Source: Thermoplasmatota archaeon
Lineage (GTDB): Archaea > Thermoplasmatota > E2 > DHVEG-1
NCBI GenBank assembly: GCA_030605515.1
Contig: JAUWIE010000132.1
Location: 1-6,941 of the forward strand
DNA length: 6,941 nucleotides
Reading direction: 5' to 3'
This document shows, piece after piece, positions 1 through 5,054 of this stretch (within the stretch, counting starts at the first letter, position 1; the number at the start of each line of letters is the position of its first letter). The translations under genes were made by a program, and so were the position numbers. A model generated the notes under the pieces. It did not search any database. It was not told where the DNA came from and saw only the letters and a list, made by a program, of their open reading frames with translations.

Positions 1-322
1 GCTCAGTCATCCCCCAATAGTGCAATGCAGTCCAATATGAAACATAATATGGATCAATTAACTCGTCTAATATTTTAAAAACATGCTCAGACCAGTATCC
101 TTCAACGCCGGATCTAGCAGGGGCCAGGAGATACTTCCCTCGTTCAATTTTAATTACCCTATGTTTATCTTTTAGTCTATAAATAACATTTTTAACAGAA
201 GCATCCGAAGTTTGAAGAATACGTTTAACATCGGCAATATTGAATATGAGTCGATTTTGTTTCTCCAGAGTGTAAATAAGCTGTATCTCCCGAGGCCCTA
301 AATGTACACTTTTTTTAATCAT
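1..322 (-). CDS. AbiEi-type antitoxin / winged-helix regulator, 3' end cut by window edge
   Basis: The 107 visible codons begin MIKKSVHLGP and run off the left edge. The N-terminal ~65 residues read as a winged-helix domain: a helix around REIQLIYTLEKQ, a second around IADVKRILQTSDASVKNVIYRLKD, then a basic wing ending in IERGKYLLAP. Next comes EHVFKILDELIDPYYVSYWTALHYWGMTE, the signature of AbiEi-family antitoxins (YYVSYWTALHYWG closely matches the family). Known members repress their own operon and counter the AbiEii nucleotidyltransferase toxin in type IV toxin-antitoxin/abortive-infection loci; related proteins also occur alone. Any toxin gene would lie beyond position 1. The ATG at 322-320 is the only in-frame ATG near the domain start; an in-frame TTG lies 12 bp upstream. 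No Shine-Dalgarno site is visible, so a leaderless or short-leader mRNA is likely. Family assignment is firm; toxin partnership is inference. Confidence 0.85.
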   Translation of the reverse strand, partial: MIKKSVHLGPREIQLIYTLEKQNRLIFNIADVKRILQTSDASVKNVIYRLKDKHRVIKIERGKYLLAPARSGVEGYWSEHVFKILDELIDPYYVSYWTALHYWGMTE

Positions 323-343
323 AGTCTTTTTCAACGAGACTAT
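321..343. promoter_or_regulatory. Perfect 7-bp inverted repeat over the abiEi start codon (candidate operator)
   Basis: ATAGTCT (321-327) and AGACTAT (337-343) are perfect inverted repeats separated by 9 bp. They cover the first bases of the abiEi reading frame and its immediate upstream DNA. Characterised AbiEi proteins bind inverted repeats in their own promoter, so this is a plausible autoregulatory operator. The repeat is seen directly; the role is inferred. Confidence 0.4.
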
Positions 344-355
344 AATTAAAAGAAA

Positions 356-366
356 GGTATTTAATC
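356..366 (-). promoter_or_regulatory. TATA-like box for abiEi
   Basis: On the minus strand this reads GATTAAATACC, an AT-rich TATA-box-like sequence about 35-40 bp upstream of the abiEi ATG. That would put transcription start some 10 bp before the start codon, consistent with the lack of a Shine-Dalgarno site. The surrounding DNA is very AT-rich, so a chance match is possible. Confidence 0.3.
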
Positions 367-461
367 TTTTCTAAAAAAATTAATACATTTCCATTTCTAA
401 GAAAATCGTCATATCACCTAATTAATTTATAACAACGAATCAACAGCATATAACATACTGT

Positions 462-499
462 TTATCGGAAAATCGATACCGGTATCGAAAAATCGATAA
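462..499. promoter_or_regulatory. Four phased half-sites forming a 38-bp palindromic element
   Basis: Half-sites TATCGG (463), TCGATA (473), TATCGA (483) and TCGATA (493) alternate in orientation with start-to-start spacing of exactly 10 bp. They can be read as two near-identical 16-bp dyads, TATCGGAAAATCGATA (463-478) and TATCGAAAAATCGATA (483-498). They can also be read as one palindrome centred on 480/481: a perfect 16-bp core (473-488), outer arms TTATCG (462-467) and CGATAA (494-499), and two A-rich spacers. One-helical-turn spacing suggests cooperative binding of two dimers or a tetramer on one DNA face. It lies between the stop codon of the small membrane protein and the abiEi promoter. 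The cognate regulator is unknown; a transcript hairpin is the alternative. Confidence 0.55.
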
Positions 500-520
500 T
501 TTTATGAATAAGCTGATACT

Positions 521-718
521 CTAGACTATACCAGCTAACAAACCCTGAAACCAACCAAAAACATTGAAAAAATCAAGACCCATCAAAATCACAAAAAAAA
601 CCACAATCACCAGAAGAGCCTTCAAAGCAAACTTAATAAGCTTCCACGCTACAACCACAACAATAATCCCAATCAAAAAAATAGCCCAAAGAGGAATCAT
701 CATACCAAATATCTCCAT
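521..718 (-). CDS. Small hypothetical two-helix membrane protein (65 aa)
   Basis: This is a 65-residue, strongly hydrophobic protein with no family I recognise. Residues about 7-25 (MIPLWAIFLIGIIVVVVAW) form one membrane helix, a short basic stretch (KLIKFALK) follows, and residues about 33-51 form a second helix rich in V, I, F and L. The tail (NVFGWFQGLLAGIV) is amphipathic or membrane-lying. There are no Cys, His or other catalytic-looking residues, so a structural, anchoring or regulatory role in the membrane is more likely than enzymatic activity. The ATG at 718 is favoured over internal ATGs because GGAGTG lies 5 bp upstream. It is transcribed divergently from hef, with about 105 bp between the starts. 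Reality of the gene is supported by the ribosome site and coherent topology; function is unknown. Confidence 0.65.
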   Translation of the reverse strand: MEIFGMMIPLWAIFLIGIIVVVVAWKLIKFALKALLVIVVFFVILMGLDFFNVFGWFQGLLAGIV

Positions 719-723
719 CTAAA

Positions 724-729
724 CACTCC
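724..729 (-). promoter_or_regulatory. Shine-Dalgarno site of the small membrane protein
   Basis: The minus strand reads GGAGTG, complementary to the archaeal 16S rRNA 3' end apart from one missing G, with a 5-bp spacer to the ATG at 718. It decides the start over internal Met codons 6 and 7. Confidence 0.65.
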
Positions 730-748
730 AAAAACAAAATAATGTAAT

Positions 749-760
749 GCAATATAATTG
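749..760 (-). promoter_or_regulatory. TATA-like box for the small membrane protein
   Basis: The minus strand reads CAATTATATTGC, centred about 37 bp before the ATG. This allows transcription to start around 728-735, with a short leader that could just include the GGAG site. It is judged by eye in AT-rich DNA. Confidence 0.35.
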
Positions 761-787
761 TTTGGAATACTTTTTATCAACCACCCC

Positions 788-800
788 AAATATACTAAAA
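788..800 (+). promoter_or_regulatory. TATA-like box for hef
   Basis: AAATATACTAAAA lies about 25-35 bp before the GTG at 824. Archaeal TATA boxes sit near -26/-27, so transcription would begin very close to the GTG and the mRNA would be leaderless or nearly so. That agrees with the absence of a Shine-Dalgarno site before this start. Confidence 0.4.
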
Positions 801-823
801 CCCAAAAATGTATTCCTAGTATC

Positions 824-3100
824 GTGTACATAAAACAAGAATTTATAAAATCTGAATCAATGGAACAGAGACAATACCAAATAAACATAGCTGAATCAGC
901 TAAACATGAAAACACACTAGTAGTACTACCAACTGGGATGGGAAAAACAATAATAGCTTTATTATTAATTGCAAAACAACTTAAAAAAGAAAACAATAAA
1001 ATACTATTTTTAGCGCCAACCAAACCACTTGTAACCCAACATGCACAATTTCTAAGAAAATATATAACTCTAAACGATGAATATATTGCAGTGTTCACCG
1101 GTGAAATATCACCAGCTAAAAGAAAACAGATATGGGATAAAAGTAGAATCATAATATCCACACCACAGGTAATTGAAAATGATCTCCTATCTAAAAGAAT
1201 AAATCTAAAAGATGTCTCATTTATTATTTTTGATGAATCTCATCATGCAGTAGGTGAATATTCTTATGTTTTTGTATCAGAGATGCATAAAAAAGAAAGA
1301 GAAAAGGATCGTTTAGTACTAGGAATGACTGCATCACCTGGTAGTGATATCAACAAAATACTTGAAGTATGTAAAAACCTTGATATTTCAAATATTGAAA
1401 TTAGAACCAAATACGATAGAGATGTAAGACCCTATGTACATGATCTTAAAATCACATGGAAAGAAATACTATTTCCTAAAGACTTTGCTCATACAATTCA
1501 ATTATTACGAAAAGCTTTATCAAATAGACTCAAGTTTTTAAAAGAGGTTGGAGTAATCGAATCCTCCTCAATTACTAGTATTAATCGAACTAAATTACTT
1601 GATGCACAGAAAAAGATACAACAAGAACTAAGATCAAGAACAAAACCTCCTAAAATACTCTTTAAAGCAGCATCTACACAGAGTGAAGCAATGAAAATCT
1701 ATTATGCTACTGAACTATTGCAAACCCAGGGTGTAAACGCATTTAAAAATTATTTCCAGCGTATGGGAAAAGAAGCAATATCTAAAACAAGTAGTAAAGC
1801 CTCAAGAGTAATTATGTCAGATCAGGATATTTTAGAAGCAATCGCTATTGTTAAATCACTTGATATCGAACATCCAAAGCTATATGAAATAAAAAAAATA
1901 ATAAATCAGCAACTTGAGCTAAAAAAGGAATCAAAAATCATAATCTTTACACATTATAGGGATACATCGAAACATGTATTGAATCAATTAAAAGATATAA
2001 ATAATGCTCACCCGGTAAGATTTATCGGTCAAGCAAGTAGAGAAGATGATAAGGGTCTTACGCAAAAACAACAAGCAAGCATAATTGAGCAATTCAAAGA
2101 AGAAACATATAATATTCTAATAGCCACTAGTGTAGCTGAGGAAGGTCTTGATATCCCTTCAACTGATCTTGTCGTGTTTTATGAGCCGATTCCATCTGAG
2201 ATCAGAGCTATACAGCGGAGGGGTAGAACAGGACGTAAAATGCCTGGGAAAGTAATAATCCTTATCACTAAGGATACTCAGGATGAAGCATACTATTGGG
2301 CTTCAAAACGAAAAGAGAAACGTATGAGAAGCGAATTAGAGCTACTACGATCAAAACTAAATAAACAATTTGAAAATGCTCAATCAATTTACGAAGAAAA
2401 AATTAAAGAGAAACAAAGCCAAAAGACTTTATCTGATTACCATAAAAAAGAAAAACAAGTCAAAATAACAGTAGATCATAGGGAATACCGTTCAAATGTT
2501 GTAAAAAAACTATCAATAAAAGGAGCAAATATAGAGTCAAATCAATTAGATGTAGGAGATTATGTTTTATCATCTCGCATTGGAGTTGAAAGAAAAGAAG
2601 TCGATGACTTTCTACAATCACTAATTGATGGTAAACTGTTTAAACAAGTATCAAGGCTAAGAGAATCATATTCAAGACCAGTACTAATAATTGAAGGAGA
2701 AGGACTTCTTACAAAACGTAACATAAGCCATAACGCGATTTTTGGAAGTATTGTATCAATAATTGTTGACTTTGGAATACCAATACTTACTACTAAAAAT
2801 GCCTTGGAGACCGCTGATTTACTCTATGTGATGGCTGGAAGAGAACAAAGAGATGAGAAAAAAGATGTTGCGATTCGTGGTGGAAAAACACCTATGTCTA
2901 TTAAGGAAAAACAACAGTTTTTAATAGAAGGTTTACCAAATGTCTCAGCGGTTCTAGCAAAAAGACTACTTGATCATTTCGGCAATGTAAGAGATATTGT
3001 TAACGCATCAGAGGAAGAACTAAAGGAAATCAATGGGATAGGAAGTAACATTGCTTCTGATATCAACAGGTTATTAACCACTCAGTACCTGGATGAATAA
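824..3100 (+). CDS. hef: Hef: fork-structure helicase/nuclease (FANCM-XPF family)
   Basis: Hef unwinds and cleaves branched DNA at stalled replication forks and is the archaeal relative of FANCM, MPH1 and XPF. Numbering from GTG 824 gives 758 residues, near the family norm. The SF2 helicase core shows RQYQ (16-19), Walker A PTGMGKT (36-42), DESH (137-140), TAS (169-171), IATSVAEEGLDIP (433-445) and QRRGRTGR (464-471), with a helical insert at about 200-345. A charged linker (about 493-545) contains a PIP-like QKTLSDYH (533-540). The XPF nuclease follows, with DHRE (551-554), GDY (578-580) and the catalytic ERK-xxx-D signature (589-595). Two helix-hairpin-helix motifs (about 702-751) end the protein. 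The frame is open back to TTG 758, but family similarity begins at YIKQEFIKSES, directly after the GTG; ATG 860 would remove conserved residues. All catalytic motifs look intact. Confidence 0.96.
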   Translation: MYIKQEFIKSESMEQRQYQINIAESAKHENTLVVLPTGMGKTIIALLLIAKQLKKENNKILFLAPTKPLVTQHAQFLRKYITLNDEYIAVFTGEISPAKRKQIWDKSRIIISTPQVIENDLLSKRINLKDVSFIIFDESHHAVGEYSYVFVSEMHKKEREKDRLVLGMTASPGSDINKILEVCKNLDISNIEIRTKYDRDVRPYVHDLKITWKEILFPKDFAHTIQLLRKALSNRLKFLKEVGVIESSSITSINRTKLLDAQKKIQQELRSRTKPPKILFKAASTQSEAMKIYYATELLQTQGVNAFKNYFQRMGKEAISKTSSKASRVIMSDQDILEAIAIVKSLDIEHPKLYEIKKIINQQLELKKESKIIIFTHYRDTSKHVLNQLKDINNAHPVRFIGQASREDDKGLTQKQQASIIEQFKEETYNILIATSVAEEGLDIPSTDLVVFYEPIPSEIRAIQRRGRTGRKMPGKVIILITKDTQDEAYYWASKRKEKRMRSELELLRSKLNKQFENAQSIYEEKIKEKQSQKTLSDYHKKEKQVKITVDHREYRSNVVKKLSIKGANIESNQLDVGDYVLSSRIGVERKEVDDFLQSLIDGKLFKQVSRLRESYSRPVLIIEGEGLLTKRNISHNAIFGSIVSIIVDFGIPILTTKNALETADLLYVMAGREQRDEKKDVAIRGGKTPMSIKEKQQFLIEGLPNVSAVLAKRLLDHFGNVRDIVNASEEELKEINGIGSNIASDINRLLTTQYLDE

Positions 3101-3107
3101 CCTTCCC

Positions 3108-3119
3108 AAATATTTTTAT
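3108..3119 (+). promoter_or_regulatory. TATA-like box / T-rich tract between hef and the UPF0147 gene
   Basis: AAATATTTTTAT lies just after the hef stop and about 50 bp before the next start codon. It could place transcription start near 3140, upstream of the Shine-Dalgarno site at 3155. The T-run could equally act as a weak terminator for hef. The sequence does not decide between these. Confidence 0.35.
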
Positions 3120-3154
3120 CTAGTATTGTATTACACTGCTAAAAAATAATTGAA

Positions 3155-3161
3155 GGGTGAT
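3155..3161 (+). promoter_or_regulatory. Shine-Dalgarno site of the UPF0147 gene
   Basis: GGGTGAT matches the complement of the archaeal 16S rRNA 3' end and stands 4 bp before the ATG at 3166. It contains the in-frame GTG (3157) and overlaps the in-frame ATG (3160), so those upstream codons are unlikely starts. Confidence 0.7.
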
Positions 3162-3165
3162 GTCA

Positions 3166-3420
3166 ATGTCAGCAGATGAAAACATCGAACAAATCTGTGC
3201 AGGTTTAGATATGCTCCATGAGGACAACTCCATTCCAAGAAATATCAGACGTGGCGCAGAAGAAATTAAATATATTTTACAAAATGAAACTGATCCTCTT
3301 GATGTACGAGTAGCAACTGCCACATCCCGACTTGATGAACTTGCTAATGATCCAAATATACCCCTTCATGGTAGAACCCTAATATGGAATATTATGAGTC
3401 GTTTAGAGGAGATTGCATAA
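3166..3420 (+). CDS. UPF0147 family protein
   Basis: This 84-residue protein belongs to UPF0147, a small, conserved archaeal family of unknown function. The family pattern is clear: MSADENIEQICAGLDMLHED, then SIPRNIRRGAEEIKYIL, then DVRVATATSRLDELANDPNI and PLHGRTLIWNIMSRLE at the C-terminus. It looks all-helical and acidic, with no transmembrane helix, signal peptide or Cys, His or Asp cluster suggesting an enzyme, and it is probably cytosolic. The ATG at 3166 fits the Shine-Dalgarno spacing best. It lies 65 bp after hef and 90 bp before the endonuclease IV gene, with a TATA-like box on each side, so it may be its own transcription unit. Family call is confident; I assign no function. Confidence 0.93.
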   Translation: MSADENIEQICAGLDMLHEDNSIPRNIRRGAEEIKYILQNETDPLDVRVATATSRLDELANDPNIPLHGRTLIWNIMSRLEEIA

Positions 3421-3421
3421 A

Positions 3422-3448
3422 GGTTTTCTTCAAATAATTGGGGAAACC
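3422..3448 (+). other. Hairpin directly after the UPF0147 stop codon
   Basis: GGTTTTCTT (3422-3430) can pair with GGGGAAACC (3440-3448) as a 9-bp stem with three G-U pairs and a 9-base loop. It starts one base after the stop codon. No T-run follows, so a 3'-end-stabilising or processing role is more likely than classical termination. It could also be chance in AT-rich DNA. Confidence 0.35.
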
Positions 3449-3454
3449 AAAGGA

Positions 3455-3465
3455 TTTATAATATA
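3455..3465 (+). promoter_or_regulatory. TATA box for the endonuclease IV-PHI operon
   Basis: TTTATAATATA, preceded by the purine-rich CCAAAGGA (a BRE-like context), is the best TATA match in the window. Its centre near 3460 predicts transcription start near 3486, giving a leader of about 25 bases that includes a weak GGGAAG ribosome site (3496-3501) before ATG 3511. Confidence 0.6.
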
Positions 3466-3510
3466 GAACACATAAAGGATTGGGAATAACTTAATGGGAA
3501 GTAAAATATT

Positions 3511-4380
3511 ATGATACGGATTGGGCAAGCAGGTATACCCCTTTCTTGTAAAGGTAGAACAAACAAGGATGGCCTTGTTTACACAAAACAAGTTCTTGAT
3601 TTAAACGCTATGGAAGTTCAATTTGTCAGAGGACTATATGTCATGGCTGATGAAGAAGCACAGTTTATGAAGGATTTTTCAAAAGAAAACGATGTTGAAC
3701 TTCATGTACATGCACCTTATTATATCAATTTAGCAGGAGATGAAGAAGTTGATTTAAGCGTTGAGAAAATATTATTCTCAGCTCGCCTATCAGATAAAAT
3801 GGGAGCAAAAACAGTCATTATTCATCCTGGTTACTATGGTGAAAACAGTGAGAAAAAAACAATGAAAAGAATCATAAAAAACCTTAAAAAAATTCAAAAT
3901 ACATTTAAAAAAGAAAAGATAAAAACAAAGATAGGCGTTGAAACAATGGGTAAACAAAAAGTCTTCGGAAGTCTTGATGAAATCATAGAAGTATGCAATA
4001 ATGTAAAAGGTGTTGTACCAATAATAGATGTAGGACATATTCATGCTCGAAATAATGGTAGTCTTAAAAAAAGGGAAGATTTTGAAGAAATTTTTACTAA
4101 ATTAAAACCTTTAAGACTCAGACATTATATTATACATATAACTGGTGTTTTATATGAAGATGGAAATGAGTATTATCATCTCCCAATTAAAAAAGGAGAT
4201 ATGCCTATTGCACCGTTGATTGATATTGTTCTTGATAAAAATTACAATGTCACTTTTATCTCTGAATCACCTCTTCTTGAACATGACGCTGTATATATTA
4301 GATTACAGGTAGAAAAAAGCATTATGAAAAGAACAGGTAAAGAAGAAGCTGATTATCGGGATCTCTCGGAGATTCTATGA
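3511..4380 (+). CDS. nfo: Endonuclease IV-like AP endonuclease (TIM barrel)
   Basis: This 289-residue protein is the length of E. coli Nfo and has the xylose-isomerase-like TIM-barrel pattern of endonuclease IV, which cuts DNA 5' of abasic sites in base-excision repair using a metal cluster. Ligand-bearing motifs appear in order: HVHAPYYINL (H67), IIHPG (H105), GVETMGK (E144), DVGHIHA (D173, H176), HYIIHITG (H209), HLPIKKGD (H223) and SESP (E252). These correspond to most of the nine E. coli ligands. The DxH pair (D229/H231) is not intact: the segment reads NEYYHLP, so the aspartate is lost or replaced. Archaeal members of this branch are usually annotated as deoxyribonuclease IV or as sugar isomerase-like TIM barrels, so substrate is less certain than fold. 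Its stop overlaps the PHI start, implying coupled translation. Confidence 0.85.
   Translation: MIRIGQAGIPLSCKGRTNKDGLVYTKQVLDLNAMEVQFVRGLYVMADEEAQFMKDFSKENDVELHVHAPYYINLAGDEEVDLSVEKILFSARLSDKMGAKTVIIHPGYYGENSEKKTMKRIIKNLKKIQNTFKKEKIKTKIGVETMGKQKVFGSLDEIIEVCNNVKGVVPIIDVGHIHARNNGSLKKREDFEEIFTKLKPLRLRHYIIHITGVLYEDGNEYYHLPIKKGDMPIAPLIDIVLDKNYNVTFISESPLLEHDAVYIRLQVEKSIMKRTGKEEADYRDLSEIL
4368..4372 (+). promoter_or_regulatory. Shine-Dalgarno site of PHI inside the upstream gene
   Basis: GGAGA inside the last codons of the endonuclease IV gene lies 4 bp before the PHI ATG at 4377. Together with the ATGA stop/start overlap it supports translational coupling. Confidence 0.6.
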
Positions 4381-4937
4381 TTAAAAATAATGTTTTTAAT
4401 GAATCAATTGAATACATTCAGCATAAAATAAATGATATTCTTTGTCAGATATCTCAAGATGACATTGATAAGGTTATTCAGTTATTTTTTAATGCTGATC
4501 GTGTTTTTGTATATGGTGCAGGTAGATCAGGATTAGTCGCAAAAGCATTTGCAATAAGACTTGTTCATCTCGGTTTTCAAACCTTTGTAATTGGAGAAAC
4601 AATCACCGCTCCAGTGCAGAAAGGAGACCTAGCAATAATTGTATCAGGATCAGGTGAGACTATCCCTGCTGTTATGACCGCTGAAATCGCACGTAATATC
4701 GGAGCAATGGTTGTATCAATTACTGGTAAAAAGAAATCTGAAATAGCAAAATATGCCGATATAACTCTTTATATCCAAGCTGCATGTAATGATTCAGAAC
4801 GTAAAAGATATGCCCCACTTGGAACACTTTTTGAAGCAAGTGTATGGATTTTACTTGATGGTATTATAGCTCATCTATTAAACAGCAAAAGTGAAACTGA
4901 AGAGATCATGCGTAGTAGACATGCCACACTTGAATAA
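4377..4937 (+). CDS. hxlB: 6-phospho-3-hexuloisomerase (PHI)
   Basis: PHI interconverts D-arabino-3-hexulose 6-phosphate and fructose 6-phosphate. In many archaea, PHI with hexulose-phosphate synthase (HPS) runs the ribulose monophosphate pathway in reverse to make ribulose 5-phosphate, releasing formaldehyde, in place of the oxidative pentose phosphate route. The 186-residue length is typical. An N-terminal helix leads into one SIS domain with VYGAGRSG (45-52), the phosphate-binding SGSGET (90-95), the PLGTLFE segment (147-153) containing a conserved glutamate (E152), and the family's MRSRHATLE C-terminus. The protein should be cytosolic and oligomeric. No HPS gene is in this window, so the partner must be elsewhere or fused to another enzyme. 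The start overlaps the previous stop as ATGA. The call is strong. Confidence 0.95.
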   Translation: MIKNNVFNESIEYIQHKINDILCQISQDDIDKVIQLFFNADRVFVYGAGRSGLVAKAFAIRLVHLGFQTFVIGETITAPVQKGDLAIIVSGSGETIPAVMTAEIARNIGAMVVSITGKKKSEIAKYADITLYIQAACNDSERKRYAPLGTLFEASVWILLDGIIAHLLNSKSETEEIMRSRHATLE

Positions 4938-4944
4938 AAATAAA

Positions 4945-4973
4945 GTGAAATAGGGGTGCAACCCATATTTCAC
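4945..4973 (+). other. Stable 29-nt hairpin after hxlB
   Basis: GTGAAATA (4945-4952) pairs perfectly with TATTTCAC (4966-4973). After a G/A mismatch, GGGT (4954-4957) pairs with ACCC (4961-4964) around a GCA loop. It begins 8 bases after the hxlB stop. No T-run follows, only TTAAAAAAG, so it is not a standard terminator in this direction. It could be a 3'-end stabilising or processing hairpin, or part of a structured leader for hisS. I do not recognise it as a known RNA family. Confidence 0.5.
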
Positions 4974-4998
4974 CTGTTAAAAAAGTTGGTTATACTTA

Positions 4999-5048
4999 AT
5001 TGTATGAAAATGTAACAGAAACAGTATTAAACATTGTTTTTATACAAT
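4999..5048 (+). other. Long AT-rich stem-loop just before hisS
   Basis: Bases 4999-5012 can pair with 5035-5048 over 14 contiguous positions (11 Watson-Crick, 3 G-U), including a perfect ATTGTAT/ATACAAT at the base, with a 22-base loop. It ends 6 bases before the hisS GTG. If transcripts read through from hxlB, it would sit in the hisS leader; if hisS starts at the GTG, it is not transcribed with hisS. The AT bias makes chance formation possible. Confidence 0.35.
5024..5033 (+). promoter_or_regulatory. TATA-like box for hisS
   Basis: GTATTAAACA is centred about 27 bp before the GTG at 5055, the canonical distance from an archaeal TATA box to the transcription start. This suggests a leaderless hisS mRNA that begins at the GTG. 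Confidence 0.45.
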
Positions 5049-5054
5049 CAAATC

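Larger units (their letters stand above)
323..520. other. Intergenic region between abiEi and the small membrane protein gene
   Basis: This AT-rich stretch of about 200 bp has no convincing reading frame on either strand. Besides the abiEi dyad, the TATA-like box and the phased half-site element, it holds an imperfect dyad with arms AACAG (442-446) and CTGTT (458-462) directly beside that element. The regulatory-looking sequence therefore clusters at 442-499. I see no RNA gene. Confidence 0.6.

Noticed and set aside
463..498. CRISPR-like or dif recombination site interpretation of the repeated dyads
   Set aside because: There are only two 16-bp units with 4-bp gaps, so no spacers. The sequence does not resemble archaeal dif sites I know, and no recombinase or Cas gene is present.
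523..529. Third copy of AGACTAT, identical to an arm of the abiEi dyad
   Set aside because: It lies in the last codons of the small membrane protein without an inverted partner. A single 7-mer match is expected by chance fairly often.
758..823. N-terminal extension of Hef from TTG 758
   Set aside because: The 22 extra residues lie before the point where Hef family similarity begins and overlap the proposed TATA box. The GTG at 824 fits better.
700..1161. Minus-strand open frame of about 150 codons overlapping the hef start and its promoter
   Set aside because: It lies antisense to conserved Hef helicase motifs and overlaps the small membrane protein start. Its cysteine- and phenylalanine-rich translation resembles no family and it has no ribosome site.
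3120..3323. Minus-strand open frame over the UPF0147 gene
   Set aside because: It is a shadow of a well-conserved family gene on the plus strand, with no supporting start signals.
3790..4044. Minus-strand open frame inside the endonuclease IV gene
   Set aside because: It is antisense to conserved metal-binding motifs. The translation is low-complexity F/Y/C/I-rich, as expected from reverse reading of lysine-rich AT-rich DNA.
5004..5015. Three-codon upstream frame ATG AAA ATG TAA before hisS
   Set aside because: It is too short to distinguish from chance, has no ribosome site, and would not be transcribed if hisS is leaderless.
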